From: an uncultured Bacteroidales bacterium
GTDB lineage: Bacteria > Bacteroidota > Bacteroidia > Bacteroidales > UBA932
Reading direction: 5' to 3'
NCBI GenBank assembly: GCA_945874815.1
Contig: CAMCIE010000005.1
Span: 1-15,861, forward strand
Length of the DNA stretch: 15,861 nt
Under the pieces are notes generated by a model that had not been told where the DNA came from, searched no databases, and worked only from the letters and a program-made list of their open reading frames with translations. Each line of letters starts with the position of its first letter. Position 1 is the stretch's first letter. Both the position numbers and the translations under genes were made by a program. Of the stretch, positions 1 through 7,231 are shown one piece after another.

Positions 1-1560
1 GGCGGACAGGCAATCCCTGCATTCGATTTCTATATGGCACCGTTTGTAAGAAAGACATTCCATGAGGAAATCGAGAAACTCAGCGACCTTTACGGGGAAG
101 ATTTCAGCAGGCTCAACGACGTTGAGATTGATGACTATATCAAACGTGATCTTGTCGGCATTCAGGGTGACGAGCGCATCATACAGCATGCAATCAATAT
201 GACCGTGAGCAGGGTTCACCAGTCAATGGAGGCCTTTGTACACAATATGAACTCCATCCATTCAAGGGGTGGCAACCAGGTGGTATTCAGCTCCATCAAC
301 TATGGAACAGATACATCAGCCGAAGGACGTTGTGTCATCCGCGAAATCCTCAATACGACATACGAGGGTGTGGGTAACGGATCGACAGCTATCTTCCCTA
401 TACAGATATGGAAGAAAAAACGTGGCGTCAGCTACCTGCCTGAGGACAGGAACTACGACCTCTACAAGTTCGCCTGCAAGGTTTCTGCAAGAAGGTTCTT
501 CCCTAACTTCATCAATCTGGATGCTCCTTTCAACCAGCACGAACTCTGGAGAGCAGACGATCCTCAGCGTTATCAGTGGGAGTGTGCAACCATGGGATGC
601 CGCACCAGGGTATTCGAGAACAGATTCGGACCGAAGACCTCAATTGCAAGGGGCAACCTTTCATTCACAACTATAAATATAGTAAGGCTCGCCATCGAGT
701 GCATGGGAATCGAGGACAGGCAGGAAAGAATCGGTACTTTCTTCCACAAGCTTGACTGGGCCATGGACATTGCTGCAAAACAGCTCAATGAAAGGTTCAA
801 CTTCCAGAAGACAGCCCTCAAGAAACAGTTCCCTCTTCTGATGGGCGCCCTCTGGCTCGGTTGCGAGAACCTCAAAGATAATGACAGTATTGAGTCCGTT
901 ATCAATCAGGGTACTCTCGGAATCGGATTCATCGGTCTTGCCGAGGCTCTCATCGCCCTTGTGGGCAAGCACCATGGAGAGTCTGAAGAGGCACAGGAAC
1001 TGGGTCTGAGAATAGTGACCTACATGAGAGACAAGGCAAACGAGTTCTCAGAGATGTTCCAGCACAATTTCAGCGTGCTTGCAACTCCGGCAGAAGGTCT
1101 TTCCGGAAGGTTTACAAGGATGGACAAAAAGAAATTCGGCATCATCCCGGGCATCACCGACAAGGACTATTACACCAACTCCAACCATGTGCCTGTTTAT
1201 TATAAATGTACTCCTAAGCACAAGGCTGAGATTGAGGCTCCATACCATGACCTTACAAGGGGCGGTCACATCTTCTATGTTGAGATTGACGGAGATGCAA
1301 CCCATAATGCAGAGGCAATCATGGCAATCGTTGACCTGATGGACAAATACAATATCGGATACGGTTCCGTGAACCACAACCGCAACCGCTGCATGGACTG
1401 CGGATTTGAGAATGCCGATCCGGACCTTGAAGTATGTCCTCACTGCGGAAGCACCAAGATTGACAAACTCCAGAGAATTACGGGCTATCTGGTGGGAACT
1501 ACTGACCGCTGGAACAGTGCCAAATTGGCGGAACTTAAAGACCGCGTGGTACACAAATAG
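1..1560 (+). CDS. nrdD: Anaerobic ribonucleoside-triphosphate reductase (class III), 3' part only
   Basis: This is the C-terminal 519 codons of NrdD; the reading frame is open from base 1, so the start lies outside the window and the Met at 34 is internal. NrdD reduces ribonucleoside triphosphates to deoxynucleotides without oxygen, using a glycyl radical. Visible hallmarks are the GGQAIPAFDFYMAP block at the left edge, the MGCRT loop at about 586-600 that carries the putative thiyl-radical cysteine, and the Arg-Ile-Thr-Gly-Tyr glycyl-radical motif with the Gly codon at 1483-1485. Four cysteines form the usual C-terminal zinc site, two CxxC pairs with codons at 1390, 1399, 1435 and 1444. Full-length Bacteroidales NrdD is around 700 residues, so roughly a quarter is missing on the left. 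It is followed after 11 nt by its activase gene. No sign of damage is visible. Confidence 0.97.
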   Translation, partial: GGQAIPAFDFYMAPFVRKTFHEEIEKLSDLYGEDFSRLNDVEIDDYIKRDLVGIQGDERIIQHAINMTVSRVHQSMEAFVHNMNSIHSRGGNQVVFSSINYGTDTSAEGRCVIREILNTTYEGVGNGSTAIFPIQIWKKKRGVSYLPEDRNYDLYKFACKVSARRFFPNFINLDAPFNQHELWRADDPQRYQWECATMGCRTRVFENRFGPKTSIARGNLSFTTINIVRLAIECMGIEDRQERIGTFFHKLDWAMDIAAKQLNERFNFQKTALKKQFPLLMGALWLGCENLKDNDSIESVINQGTLGIGFIGLAEALIALVGKHHGESEEAQELGLRIVTYMRDKANEFSEMFQHNFSVLATPAEGLSGRFTRMDKKKFGIIPGITDKDYYTNSNHVPVYYKCTPKHKAEIEAPYHDLTRGGHIFYVEIDGDATHNAEAIMAIVDLMDKYNIGYGSVNHNRNRCMDCGFENADPDLEVCPHCGSTKIDKLQRITGYLVGTTDRWNSAKLAELKDRVVHK

Positions 1561-1571
1561 CAGATTTTCTG

Positions 1572-2102
1572 ATGAATATACAAGAAAAGGGAATGTCCGG
1601 GACCATCAGGGTTCTGGACATTCTTGAAGAAACGATGGCCGACGGGCCGGGGCTGCGCACTTCCATCTATTGTGCGGGATGTGCGCACCATTGCCCGGGA
1701 TGTCATAACCCGCAGTCATGGGACTTTGCCGGAGGAAAGGAAATGTCCGTTGACCAGCTCCTTGAGCTTATCCTGGATGATGAGTTCAGCAATGTCACCT
1801 ACTCCGGAGGGGATCCCCTGTACCAGGTTGAAGCCTTTACCGAACTCTCAAGAAAAATAAAGGAAAGGTCCGGAAAGACCATCTGGTGCTATACCGGATT
1901 CACATACGAGGAGATTCTGGCGGATGAGAGATTGTCAATGATTCTGCCGTATCTTGACGTGATTGTTGACGGTCCGTTCATCGAAGAGCTGAAGGACCGC
2001 GAATTGCTGTTCAGGGGTAGTTCCAATCAAAGAATCATCTACCTGAAGGGAAAGCCGGATGAAAGTATTCCCGGAACAGTTGCCCTCGTCCAGCCCAAAT
2101 AG
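1572..2102 (+). CDS. nrdG: Anaerobic ribonucleotide reductase-activating protein (radical SAM)
   Basis: NrdG uses a [4Fe-4S] cluster and S-adenosylmethionine to create the glycyl radical on NrdD. The radical SAM CxxxCxxC motif is seen in the stretch CAHHCPGC near residues 36-43, followed by HNP as is usual for NrdG. The Tyr-Ser-Gly-Gly-Asp-Pro motif near residues 77-82 is the SAM-binding GGE/GGD-type loop. The protein is 176 residues. The ATG at 1572 gives the sequence MNIQEKGMSG; a second in-frame ATG at 1593 would remove seven residues and cannot be excluded, because neither has a convincing ribosome binding site. It sits 11 nt after nrdD, so the two are almost certainly cotranscribed. It ends 25 nt from the stop of a convergent gene. 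Confidence 0.96.
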   Translation: MNIQEKGMSGTIRVLDILEETMADGPGLRTSIYCAGCAHHCPGCHNPQSWDFAGGKEMSVDQLLELILDDEFSNVTYSGGDPLYQVEAFTELSRKIKERSGKTIWCYTGFTYEEILADERLSMILPYLDVIVDGPFIEELKDRELLFRGSSNQRIIYLKGKPDESIPGTVALVQPK

Positions 2103-2127
2103 CTAGCCTTTTAAAAGTCGTCTCCGG

Positions 2128-3555
2128 TCAATGTTTCAGCTGGGATACGAAACGGTTTGACGCTCCGGTCTCGGTAGTCCATTTGTCGAGATTGCACTCG
2201 ATGCACCAGCCTCCTCCAAGAAGTACATACTCCAGCGAGGCAAGGAAAAGATGCCCGTGTTCACACTCCCATTCGCACATCGATCCTTCAAGATGACGTA
2301 CGAAATGTCCTCCGCGAAAGGCTGCTGCACTTTCAAGTTCATCATCGGTAAGTTCGTCCGGAGCCTTGCTCTCATCCCATCCATGTTCCAAAAGATGCAT
2401 CTGGCCGGCCGCCTTGCTGACGTTCTTTTCATAGTGAGGCGGAATGACGTCATCCCAGCTGCGTATGCTTTCATACTCTTCTTTAGAACCATAATAGGCC
2501 TCAAGCTTCTCCGGATCATTCTTTGCCCAGTATTGGGTGCCGAGCTGCTTGTCGAAGGCAAGCGGTTTCATGAACAACTTGATGGCAAAGGCAGGAGCCA
2601 GGAAAGCGAGCGAGTAATACCATGGCAGTTTCGATTTCATTTCCCGGAAATATTCATCTACAGGAATGTTAGCCCTGAAATGCAGGTATTTTTCAAGTTC
2701 ATCAGCATCGGTATACCACATTCCATGGAAATTACGTGTTGCAAACCACTGTGGTTCAAACACTTTCTCAGGCTTAGGCAGGCCGAGTGAGGTGAGCATC
2801 CTTGTCTCGAATTCATAATTGGTCATCCTGTATTGCTCACCGCTGCTGAGGTTGTAGAAATGATTCCAGAATTCTTCCGGCACGTCATCAGAGCACACAT
2901 TCGCCAGCACCCTTCCCGAATCCTCGATAGTAGCCCATTCAAGCATGCCTGACACCGGCACATGAAAGGCTGTAGGATTCACCACTTTCAATATTCCCGG
3001 ATAAAGGATTCCGGTCTGTCGTATTGACACCCAATGTTTTATCCCTGAATCAACGATTGCTTTCTCTGCCTTGCACTTCGATACGGAATACATGTCATAC
3101 CTGCTGGCAAGAACCGGGTCCCCGGTACGTCCCCAATGGAAAGGGGCACGGCGGTCGCCATATTGAGCGACGGAGCCAATATATACAACCTTGATATCAT
3201 CGGCATTAGGCTGGGCAAGAACGGCTCTGGCCACATATTCAGACGATAAAACATTGACTTTGAGTGTCTTTTCAGGATAATAGTCGGCGGACGGGGACAC
3301 CATTCCTCCCACATGGAGGACATAATCGGAGCCCTCAACCCCCTTCAGGACATCATCATATACGGTAAGGTCTCCCCAAACGATGGTTACGGAAGGATCA
3401 TCCATATATGGTGACAACTTCTTGATATTCTTATTGCTCTTGCGGGCAAGAATTCTGATATCGAATTCATCTTTGCGAGAGTAAAGTTCCTTGAAACCGG
3501 CCCAGCCCATGTTTCCTGTGGCACCGGTTAGAAACACTGTTTTCTTTTTCTTCAT
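2128..3555 (-). CDS. Extended SDR-type NAD(P)-dependent epimerase/dehydratase with a Cys/His-rich C-terminus
   Basis: The 475-residue protein begins with a Rossmann fold: the TGxxGxxG nucleotide-binding motif is TGATGNMG at residues 10-17, an acidic GDL follows at 61-63, and the catalytic YxxxK pair is Tyr156/Lys160 in YSVSK, with Ser128 in IGSVAQYG as the likely third active-site residue. This marks an extended short-chain dehydrogenase/reductase acting on an NAD(P)-dependent substrate, often a nucleotide sugar or a steroid-like alcohol; the true substrate is not evident. The family core is about 300-350 residues. Here residues 310-475 are an extra tail with a hydrophobic stretch at about 312-330 and a cluster Cys427, Cys431, His433, His435, Cys451, Cys454 that resembles a small zinc-binding knuckle. 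It is the last gene of a minus-strand operon, starting 12 nt after the EnvC-like gene. No SD sequence is seen. Confidence 0.85.
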   Translation of the reverse strand: MKKKKTVFLTGATGNMGWAGFKELYSRKDEFDIRILARKSNKNIKKLSPYMDDPSVTIVWGDLTVYDDVLKGVEGSDYVLHVGGMVSPSADYYPEKTLKVNVLSSEYVARAVLAQPNADDIKVVYIGSVAQYGDRRAPFHWGRTGDPVLASRYDMYSVSKCKAEKAIVDSGIKHWVSIRQTGILYPGILKVVNPTAFHVPVSGMLEWATIEDSGRVLANVCSDDVPEEFWNHFYNLSSGEQYRMTNYEFETRMLTSLGLPKPEKVFEPQWFATRNFHGMWYTDADELEKYLHFRANIPVDEYFREMKSKLPWYYSLAFLAPAFAIKLFMKPLAFDKQLGTQYWAKNDPEKLEAYYGSKEEYESIRSWDDVIPPHYEKNVSKAAGQMHLLEHGWDESKAPDELTDDELESAAAFRGGHFVRHLEGSMCEWECEHGHLFLASLEYVLLGGGWCIECNLDKWTTETGASNRFVSQLKH

Positions 3556-3567
3556 AAAACGAATAGT

Positions 3568-4755
3568 TTATCTGAGCCAGTTGAGAGGATTCTGAGGCTG
3601 GCTTCCTTGCCAGATTTCCAGATGGAGCCTCGTCTGGCCGTTCATAGTATCCACTACACCAATGGTCTGCCCGGTGGAAACCTTGTCTCCTGCCTTCACG
3701 GCAGTACTTTTCAGCCTGCAATAGAAAGAGAAATAATTGCCATGCTGTACGATTACACAAATATTGTATCCTGGCTGAACCATTATCTGCTTAACAACTC
3801 CGTCAAATACGGATTTGACCTGAGTATCCTTGTCAAGGGCCACCTCTATTCCATTCTTCGGAGGCAGCTTGAGATTCTTGTAAACAGGATGGAAGCGCTG
3901 GCCGAAATAATCCACCACAGGACCCTCTGCCGGCCACGGGAGCTTGCCTTTGTTCTTGGCAAACTCAGAGGAGAGCTTCACCGCCTGAGGATCGGCTTTG
4001 GATGATTTTCCACCCTGCTTATTCATATTCTGGGCAACCAGACGGGCGAGTTCCTTATTGAGAGCCTCAACCTCCTTTTTCTTTGAAGCAAGCTGGGCCT
4101 GATATTTCTTTTTGTCTCTGTTAAGCTGCCTGACCACGGCGTTGGCTTCCGATTCCTCTGCCTTCAGCCGATTCAGCTCAGAGGCACGCTCCTGTCGCAC
4201 TTTCTGTGCATCGCTCCTGAGAGCATCCATAGTCTCCTTTTGCTTTTCAAGCTCATCCTTCGCCTGCTGGAGCCGGCGGGCATCCGCATTCATCTGGGTA
4301 GAAAGGTTCTTGAAATAGCTCACACGGCGGAACGCCTGGGCAATGTTGTCACTGGAAAGAATGTACATGTACCATAAACGGGTGTCCCTGTTCTTGTAGG
4401 CCGACATGACAAGACGCGAATAGTGTTCCGAGAGAGTGTCCACCCTTGCCTGAAGGGCATCCATCTGCTTTTTTGCCTTGCTTATCATTGCATCATAGGT
4501 GCGGATTTCAGAGTCAGCCTCGTCCAGCAGGGCTTTCCTGTTCTCGATTTTCTTGCGCAGGAGTTCAAGCTCCGAAAGCTTTGAACTGCTTTTGGAGGCA
4601 TTGGCTGCTATCTGTTTGTCTATGATTGCGATTTCACGTTCAAGACGGGCTTTCTTGTCTTGGCTTGCCTTGACATTCTGGGCAGAAACTGAGGCAACAA
4701 AACAAAAAAGTGATAAAATTATGGTAAACAGTCTTTTCATCTGAGTTTCGGTCAT
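3568..4755 (-). CDS. EnvC-like murein hydrolase activator (coiled coil plus degenerate LytM/M23 domain)
   Basis: The protein has 395 residues. A signal peptide (charged start, then LFTIILSLFCFVASVSA, cleavage before Gln-Asn) sends it to the periplasm. Residues about 30-125 and 170-265 are long heptad-rich coiled coils full of Lys, Glu, Ala and Leu, as in EnvC. Residues about 275-395 form a LytM (peptidase M23) domain, but the zinc ligands are missing: the HxxxD motif reads Lys-Asn-Gly-Ile-Glu, and the final HxH reads Arg-Leu-His. This predicts an activator of an N-acetylmuramoyl-L-alanine amidase in septum splitting rather than an endopeptidase. The ATG at 4755 overlaps the TPR gene stop by 4 nt (ATGA), which suggests coupled translation; a second ATG at 4740 gives a more standard signal peptide start. 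The partner amidase is not in the window. Confidence 0.88.
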   Translation of the reverse strand: MTETQMKRLFTIILSLFCFVASVSAQNVKASQDKKARLEREIAIIDKQIAANASKSSSKLSELELLRKKIENRKALLDEADSEIRTYDAMISKAKKQMDALQARVDTLSEHYSRLVMSAYKNRDTRLWYMYILSSDNIAQAFRRVSYFKNLSTQMNADARRLQQAKDELEKQKETMDALRSDAQKVRQERASELNRLKAEESEANAVVRQLNRDKKKYQAQLASKKKEVEALNKELARLVAQNMNKQGGKSSKADPQAVKLSSEFAKNKGKLPWPAEGPVVDYFGQRFHPVYKNLKLPPKNGIEVALDKDTQVKSVFDGVVKQIMVQPGYNICVIVQHGNYFSFYCRLKSTAVKAGDKVSTGQTIGVVDTMNGQTRLHLEIWQGSQPQNPLNWLR

Positions 4756-6470
4756 TTATTGACGGCTTGTTTTCTTTGACTGATTCTTTCTTCCAGATCC
4801 GGGATGGAACCGTCGTTCTTCTGCCTGGCAAGATTCCAATAGACAAATGCAAGGTCATATTCTTTCAGCGCATACAGAACCTCGGCATAATGGTCCATGA
4901 CCACAGCGCTTTCCTTCCCGCCGTAAAGCATGGCGTGCTTGAAGAAAGGCTTGGCTTCCAGAGCCTTGCCCTGAAGGAACAGAATCCATCCGAAAGTGTC
5001 GAGATAGGTGGAATTGTCCGGCTCAGCCTCAACGGTCTTCTTGCTCATATTGTATGCTTTCTTGAGGTTCTTGCCCTCCATGCTCAGGTAATATGCATAG
5101 TTGTTCAGCACATAGACATAGTTTGGATTTATCTTCAATGCCTTTTCATAAGCCTTATATGCCTTTTTGGAATCGCCCTTCTGATGGTAGATGTCTCCGG
5201 CTGTGGACCATGCCCTCAAGGTGGCGGAACTGTCATTCGGAGCCTTTTCCAACACCATATTGCAGATTTCCAGCACCTTGTCGTATTCCTTCATATTATA
5301 ATCCCCCACACTTGCCATCTCAAGGAAAACGGTCTCGGACGGGAAACGATCGAAGGCCTTGCGCCCCTGTTCGGACAATTCCTCCCATTGCTGAGCATAC
5401 ATCAGATATTCAATATATTCAGCATTGATGTCATAGCTGTTTGGCCAAAGGTCCTTGTTGAGGGAAAAGAAGGCTCCTGCCTTCTGCTTGCGGTCTGTCG
5501 AGTAATAATAAACGGCTGATGTCCTGAGGATGGTGCTGTCAGTGGGATGCACCTGAAGGAGGCTGTTCATCACCGTGTCCATCTGCGGGCCGAATGTCTG
5601 GAGAAATTTGGGGTCCGAATGCTGGACTATTGCCATGATATAATCGCTTTTGCCTGCGGCAGGATAGTCCTCGAGAGCAGCAATTTTGTTCAGGATATTG
5701 AAAAATTTGTCATATTTCCTGGTCATCCTCAATGTCTCGGCCTTTCCAAGAATGGCAGGGACATAATCCGGAGCAAGGTCCAGAGCCTCATCGTAGTATG
5801 CAAGGGCGGTGGAATCATTGTACATGGACATTTGCCATTCGGCAAGAGTCGAAAGTACATAAGGTGATGAATATTCCTTGTTGAACTCTTCAAGACAGGC
5901 AAAGGCTTCGTCATTTTTCTGAAGTTTGCGCAGGAGATTGAACCGGAACACTGTCGTGGATTCATTCTTGCCGAATATAGTCTCCACCTGGTCCAGAGTC
6001 TCAAGGGCTTTCTGATATTCTCCCTGTGAGGAATACAATTCAACCATGTCAAAGTACAGCTCGCTTTTGCGCGGAAAGTCTTCAACAAGTTTTTCATAAA
6101 GGCTGATTGTAAGTTCCTCCCTTGAGGTAAGGCCATACAGATTTGCCAGACGATAGCGGTACCAGAAATTTTTCGGGTCTGCTTCCGCTGCCCGGGAAAG
6201 ATATTCTTCAGCCTTTTTGGCGTCTCCTTTGCCAAGGTATGAAAGCGAAAGGTAATAGCAGGCTGCATCATTGGATGGATCCGCTTCAATGACTGTCTCC
6301 AGAAGTCTTATGGCTCCGTCAAAATCTCTCTCATTATACTTATTTACAGCGTCCAGCACGATGTTCTCTATTATTGCCGGCTTTGGAACAGACTGTGAAT
6401 ACAGACAAGTTCCAAAATCCGCCAAAAGAGCAATAAGGCATGCAGACAATATCTTTATTATCGGTTTCAT
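4752..6470 (-). CDS. Secreted tetratricopeptide repeat protein
   Basis: The protein has 572 residues. The start MKPIIKILSACLIALLADFG followed by a cleavage-like TCLYSQ is a signal peptide, so the mature protein is periplasmic or membrane associated. Almost all the rest is helical TPR repeats, clear at about residues 40-170 (for example a repeat ending VIEADPSN and the next ending AAEADPKN) and again at about 420-560 (ALKINPNY, TVEAEPDN). TPRs are protein-protein scaffolds, so no enzymatic activity is expected. It is the first gene of the operon with the EnvC-like activator, with which it overlaps by 4 nt. In Bacteroides a TPR gene is also found just ahead of a DUF4292 lipoprotein and an M23/EnvC-type gene; here the DUF4292 gene is absent. 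A role in organising the division or peptidoglycan machinery is inferred from this context only. Confidence 0.9.
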   Translation of the reverse strand: MKPIIKILSACLIALLADFGTCLYSQSVPKPAIIENIVLDAVNKYNERDFDGAIRLLETVIEADPSNDAACYYLSLSYLGKGDAKKAEEYLSRAAEADPKNFWYRYRLANLYGLTSREELTISLYEKLVEDFPRKSELYFDMVELYSSQGEYQKALETLDQVETIFGKNESTTVFRFNLLRKLQKNDEAFACLEEFNKEYSSPYVLSTLAEWQMSMYNDSTALAYYDEALDLAPDYVPAILGKAETLRMTRKYDKFFNILNKIAALEDYPAAGKSDYIMAIVQHSDPKFLQTFGPQMDTVMNSLLQVHPTDSTILRTSAVYYYSTDRKQKAGAFFSLNKDLWPNSYDINAEYIEYLMYAQQWEELSEQGRKAFDRFPSETVFLEMASVGDYNMKEYDKVLEICNMVLEKAPNDSSATLRAWSTAGDIYHQKGDSKKAYKAYEKALKINPNYVYVLNNYAYYLSMEGKNLKKAYNMSKKTVEAEPDNSTYLDTFGWILFLQGKALEAKPFFKHAMLYGGKESAVVMDHYAEVLYALKEYDLAFVYWNLARQKNDGSIPDLEERISQRKQAVNK

Positions 6471-6496
6471 CTGTCAGAATTATAGGACTAAAGTTT

Positions 6497-6527
6497 CAAA
6501 TTTACACAGAAATTTTGGTACTGCAAA
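6497..6527 (-). promoter_or_regulatory. Primary-sigma promoter of the TPR-EnvC-SDR operon
   Basis: Read on the minus strand, TTTG at 6527-6524 is followed by exactly 19 bp and then TAAATTTG at 6504-6497. This matches the Bacteroides consensus (-33 TTTG, -7 TAnnTTTG, about 19-21 bp apart) at every fixed position. The start of transcription would fall near 6490, leaving a 5' leader of about 20 nt before the ATG at 6470. It is the best promoter in the window. Confidence 0.7.
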
Positions 6528-6583
6528 TGCAAGGCCATGACAAAATCACACAAAAATAATACGCATATTCCGTAACAATTGCA

Positions 6584-6591
6584 TAAATTTG
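6584..6591 (+). promoter_or_regulatory. Possible -7 box upstream of the ECF sigma gene
   Basis: TAAATTTG matches the TAnnTTTG -7 consensus exactly on the plus strand, about 100 nt before the sigma factor start, but no TTTG lies at the right distance upstream. The 218-nt divergent region 6471-6688 also holds an imperfect dyad, GATGCA at 6608-6613 and TGCATC at 6631-6636, followed by TTTT. If transcription starts near 6597, that dyad would be in the 5' leader and could form a weak attenuator-like hairpin. This is a tentative reading. Confidence 0.25.
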
Positions 6592-6688
6592 GGAAATTTG
6601 ACATTATGATGCAACATTAATGGCCCGTGCTGCATCTTTTCTCAGATTCGTTAATTATGGGAATTGAAACTGGGCCAATTTTGTAACC

Positions 6689-7231
6689 GTGGCTGAACTC
6701 TTTGACTCTCAGTTAATTGACGCCTGCAAAAAAGGAGACCGGGCTTCCCAGAAGATCTTGTTTGATCGTCTGGCGCCCCGTATGTTCCCTCTTTGCATAA
6801 GATATGTCAAGGACAGGTCACTTGCAGAAGACATTCTGCAGGACGGTTTCATCACATTGTTTACCCGGATCGACACATACAAGGCAGACGGCTCTTTCGA
6901 GGGATGGGCAAGGAGGATTTTCGTGACGACGGCACTCATGTCCCTCAGGAAGAAAGACGCGCTGAAAATGAGCGATGAACTTGACACTGCCCGCGGGATG
7001 AAGGCCGAGACCGTATCACAGATGCAGAATATCGGCTATAAGGAGTTGATGGAGCTGGTGATGACGCTTCCTGCCGGGTTCAGGGCTGTTTTCAATATGT
7101 ACGCAATTGAAGGGTATTCCCACAAGGAGATTGCACAGATGCTTGGCATCACGGAAACGACTTCAAGAACTCAGTTCAGCAGGGCAAGGGCATGGCTGCA
7201 GAATAAAATCAAGGAAAGAGAAAATGGTTGA
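6689..7231 (+). CDS. ECF-type RNA polymerase sigma factor (Das-like)
   Basis: The 180-residue protein has the two domains of an extracytoplasmic function sigma factor. Region 2 spans about residues 10-90 and includes the conserved acidic stretch LAEDILQDGF and the FEGWARRI segment used in -10 recognition. Region 4 spans about 120-176, with the helix-turn-helix YSHKEIAQMLGITETTSRTQ and the RARAWLQNKI tail. There is no ATG at the right place: the start must be the GTG at 6689, since the next Met (residue 32) would remove part of region 2. It overlaps its downstream partner by 8 nt, the usual arrangement of an ECF sigma with its anti-sigma factor. Family knowledge and the partner's architecture suggest that it controls an envelope or vesiculation response; the targets cannot be read from this sequence. 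Confidence 0.93.
   Translation: MAELFDSQLIDACKKGDRASQKILFDRLAPRMFPLCIRYVKDRSLAEDILQDGFITLFTRIDTYKADGSFEGWARRIFVTTALMSLRKKDALKMSDELDTARGMKAETVSQMQNIGYKELMELVMTLPAGFRAVFNMYAIEGYSHKEIAQMLGITETTSRTQFSRARAWLQNKIKERENG

Noticed and set aside
1048..1554. 168-codon minus-strand frame inside nrdD
   Set aside because: It lies opposite the zinc-binding and glycyl-radical end of NrdD, which is plainly the real gene.
2102..2117. Short palindromes GCTAGC and CTTTTAAAAG in the nrdG-SDR gap
   Set aside because: They are too short and lack a GC stem for a convincing terminator or operator.
4767..5519. 250-codon open frame on the plus strand inside the TPR gene
   Set aside because: The minus strand encodes a coherent TPR protein with a signal peptide; the antisense translation has no domain.
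7107..7223. N-terminal extension of the anti-sigma factor (39 residues)
   Set aside because: It would lie inside the sigma region 4 coding sequence, and the Arg/Lys-rich translation does not fit the family; the ATG at 7224 with an 8-nt overlap is better.
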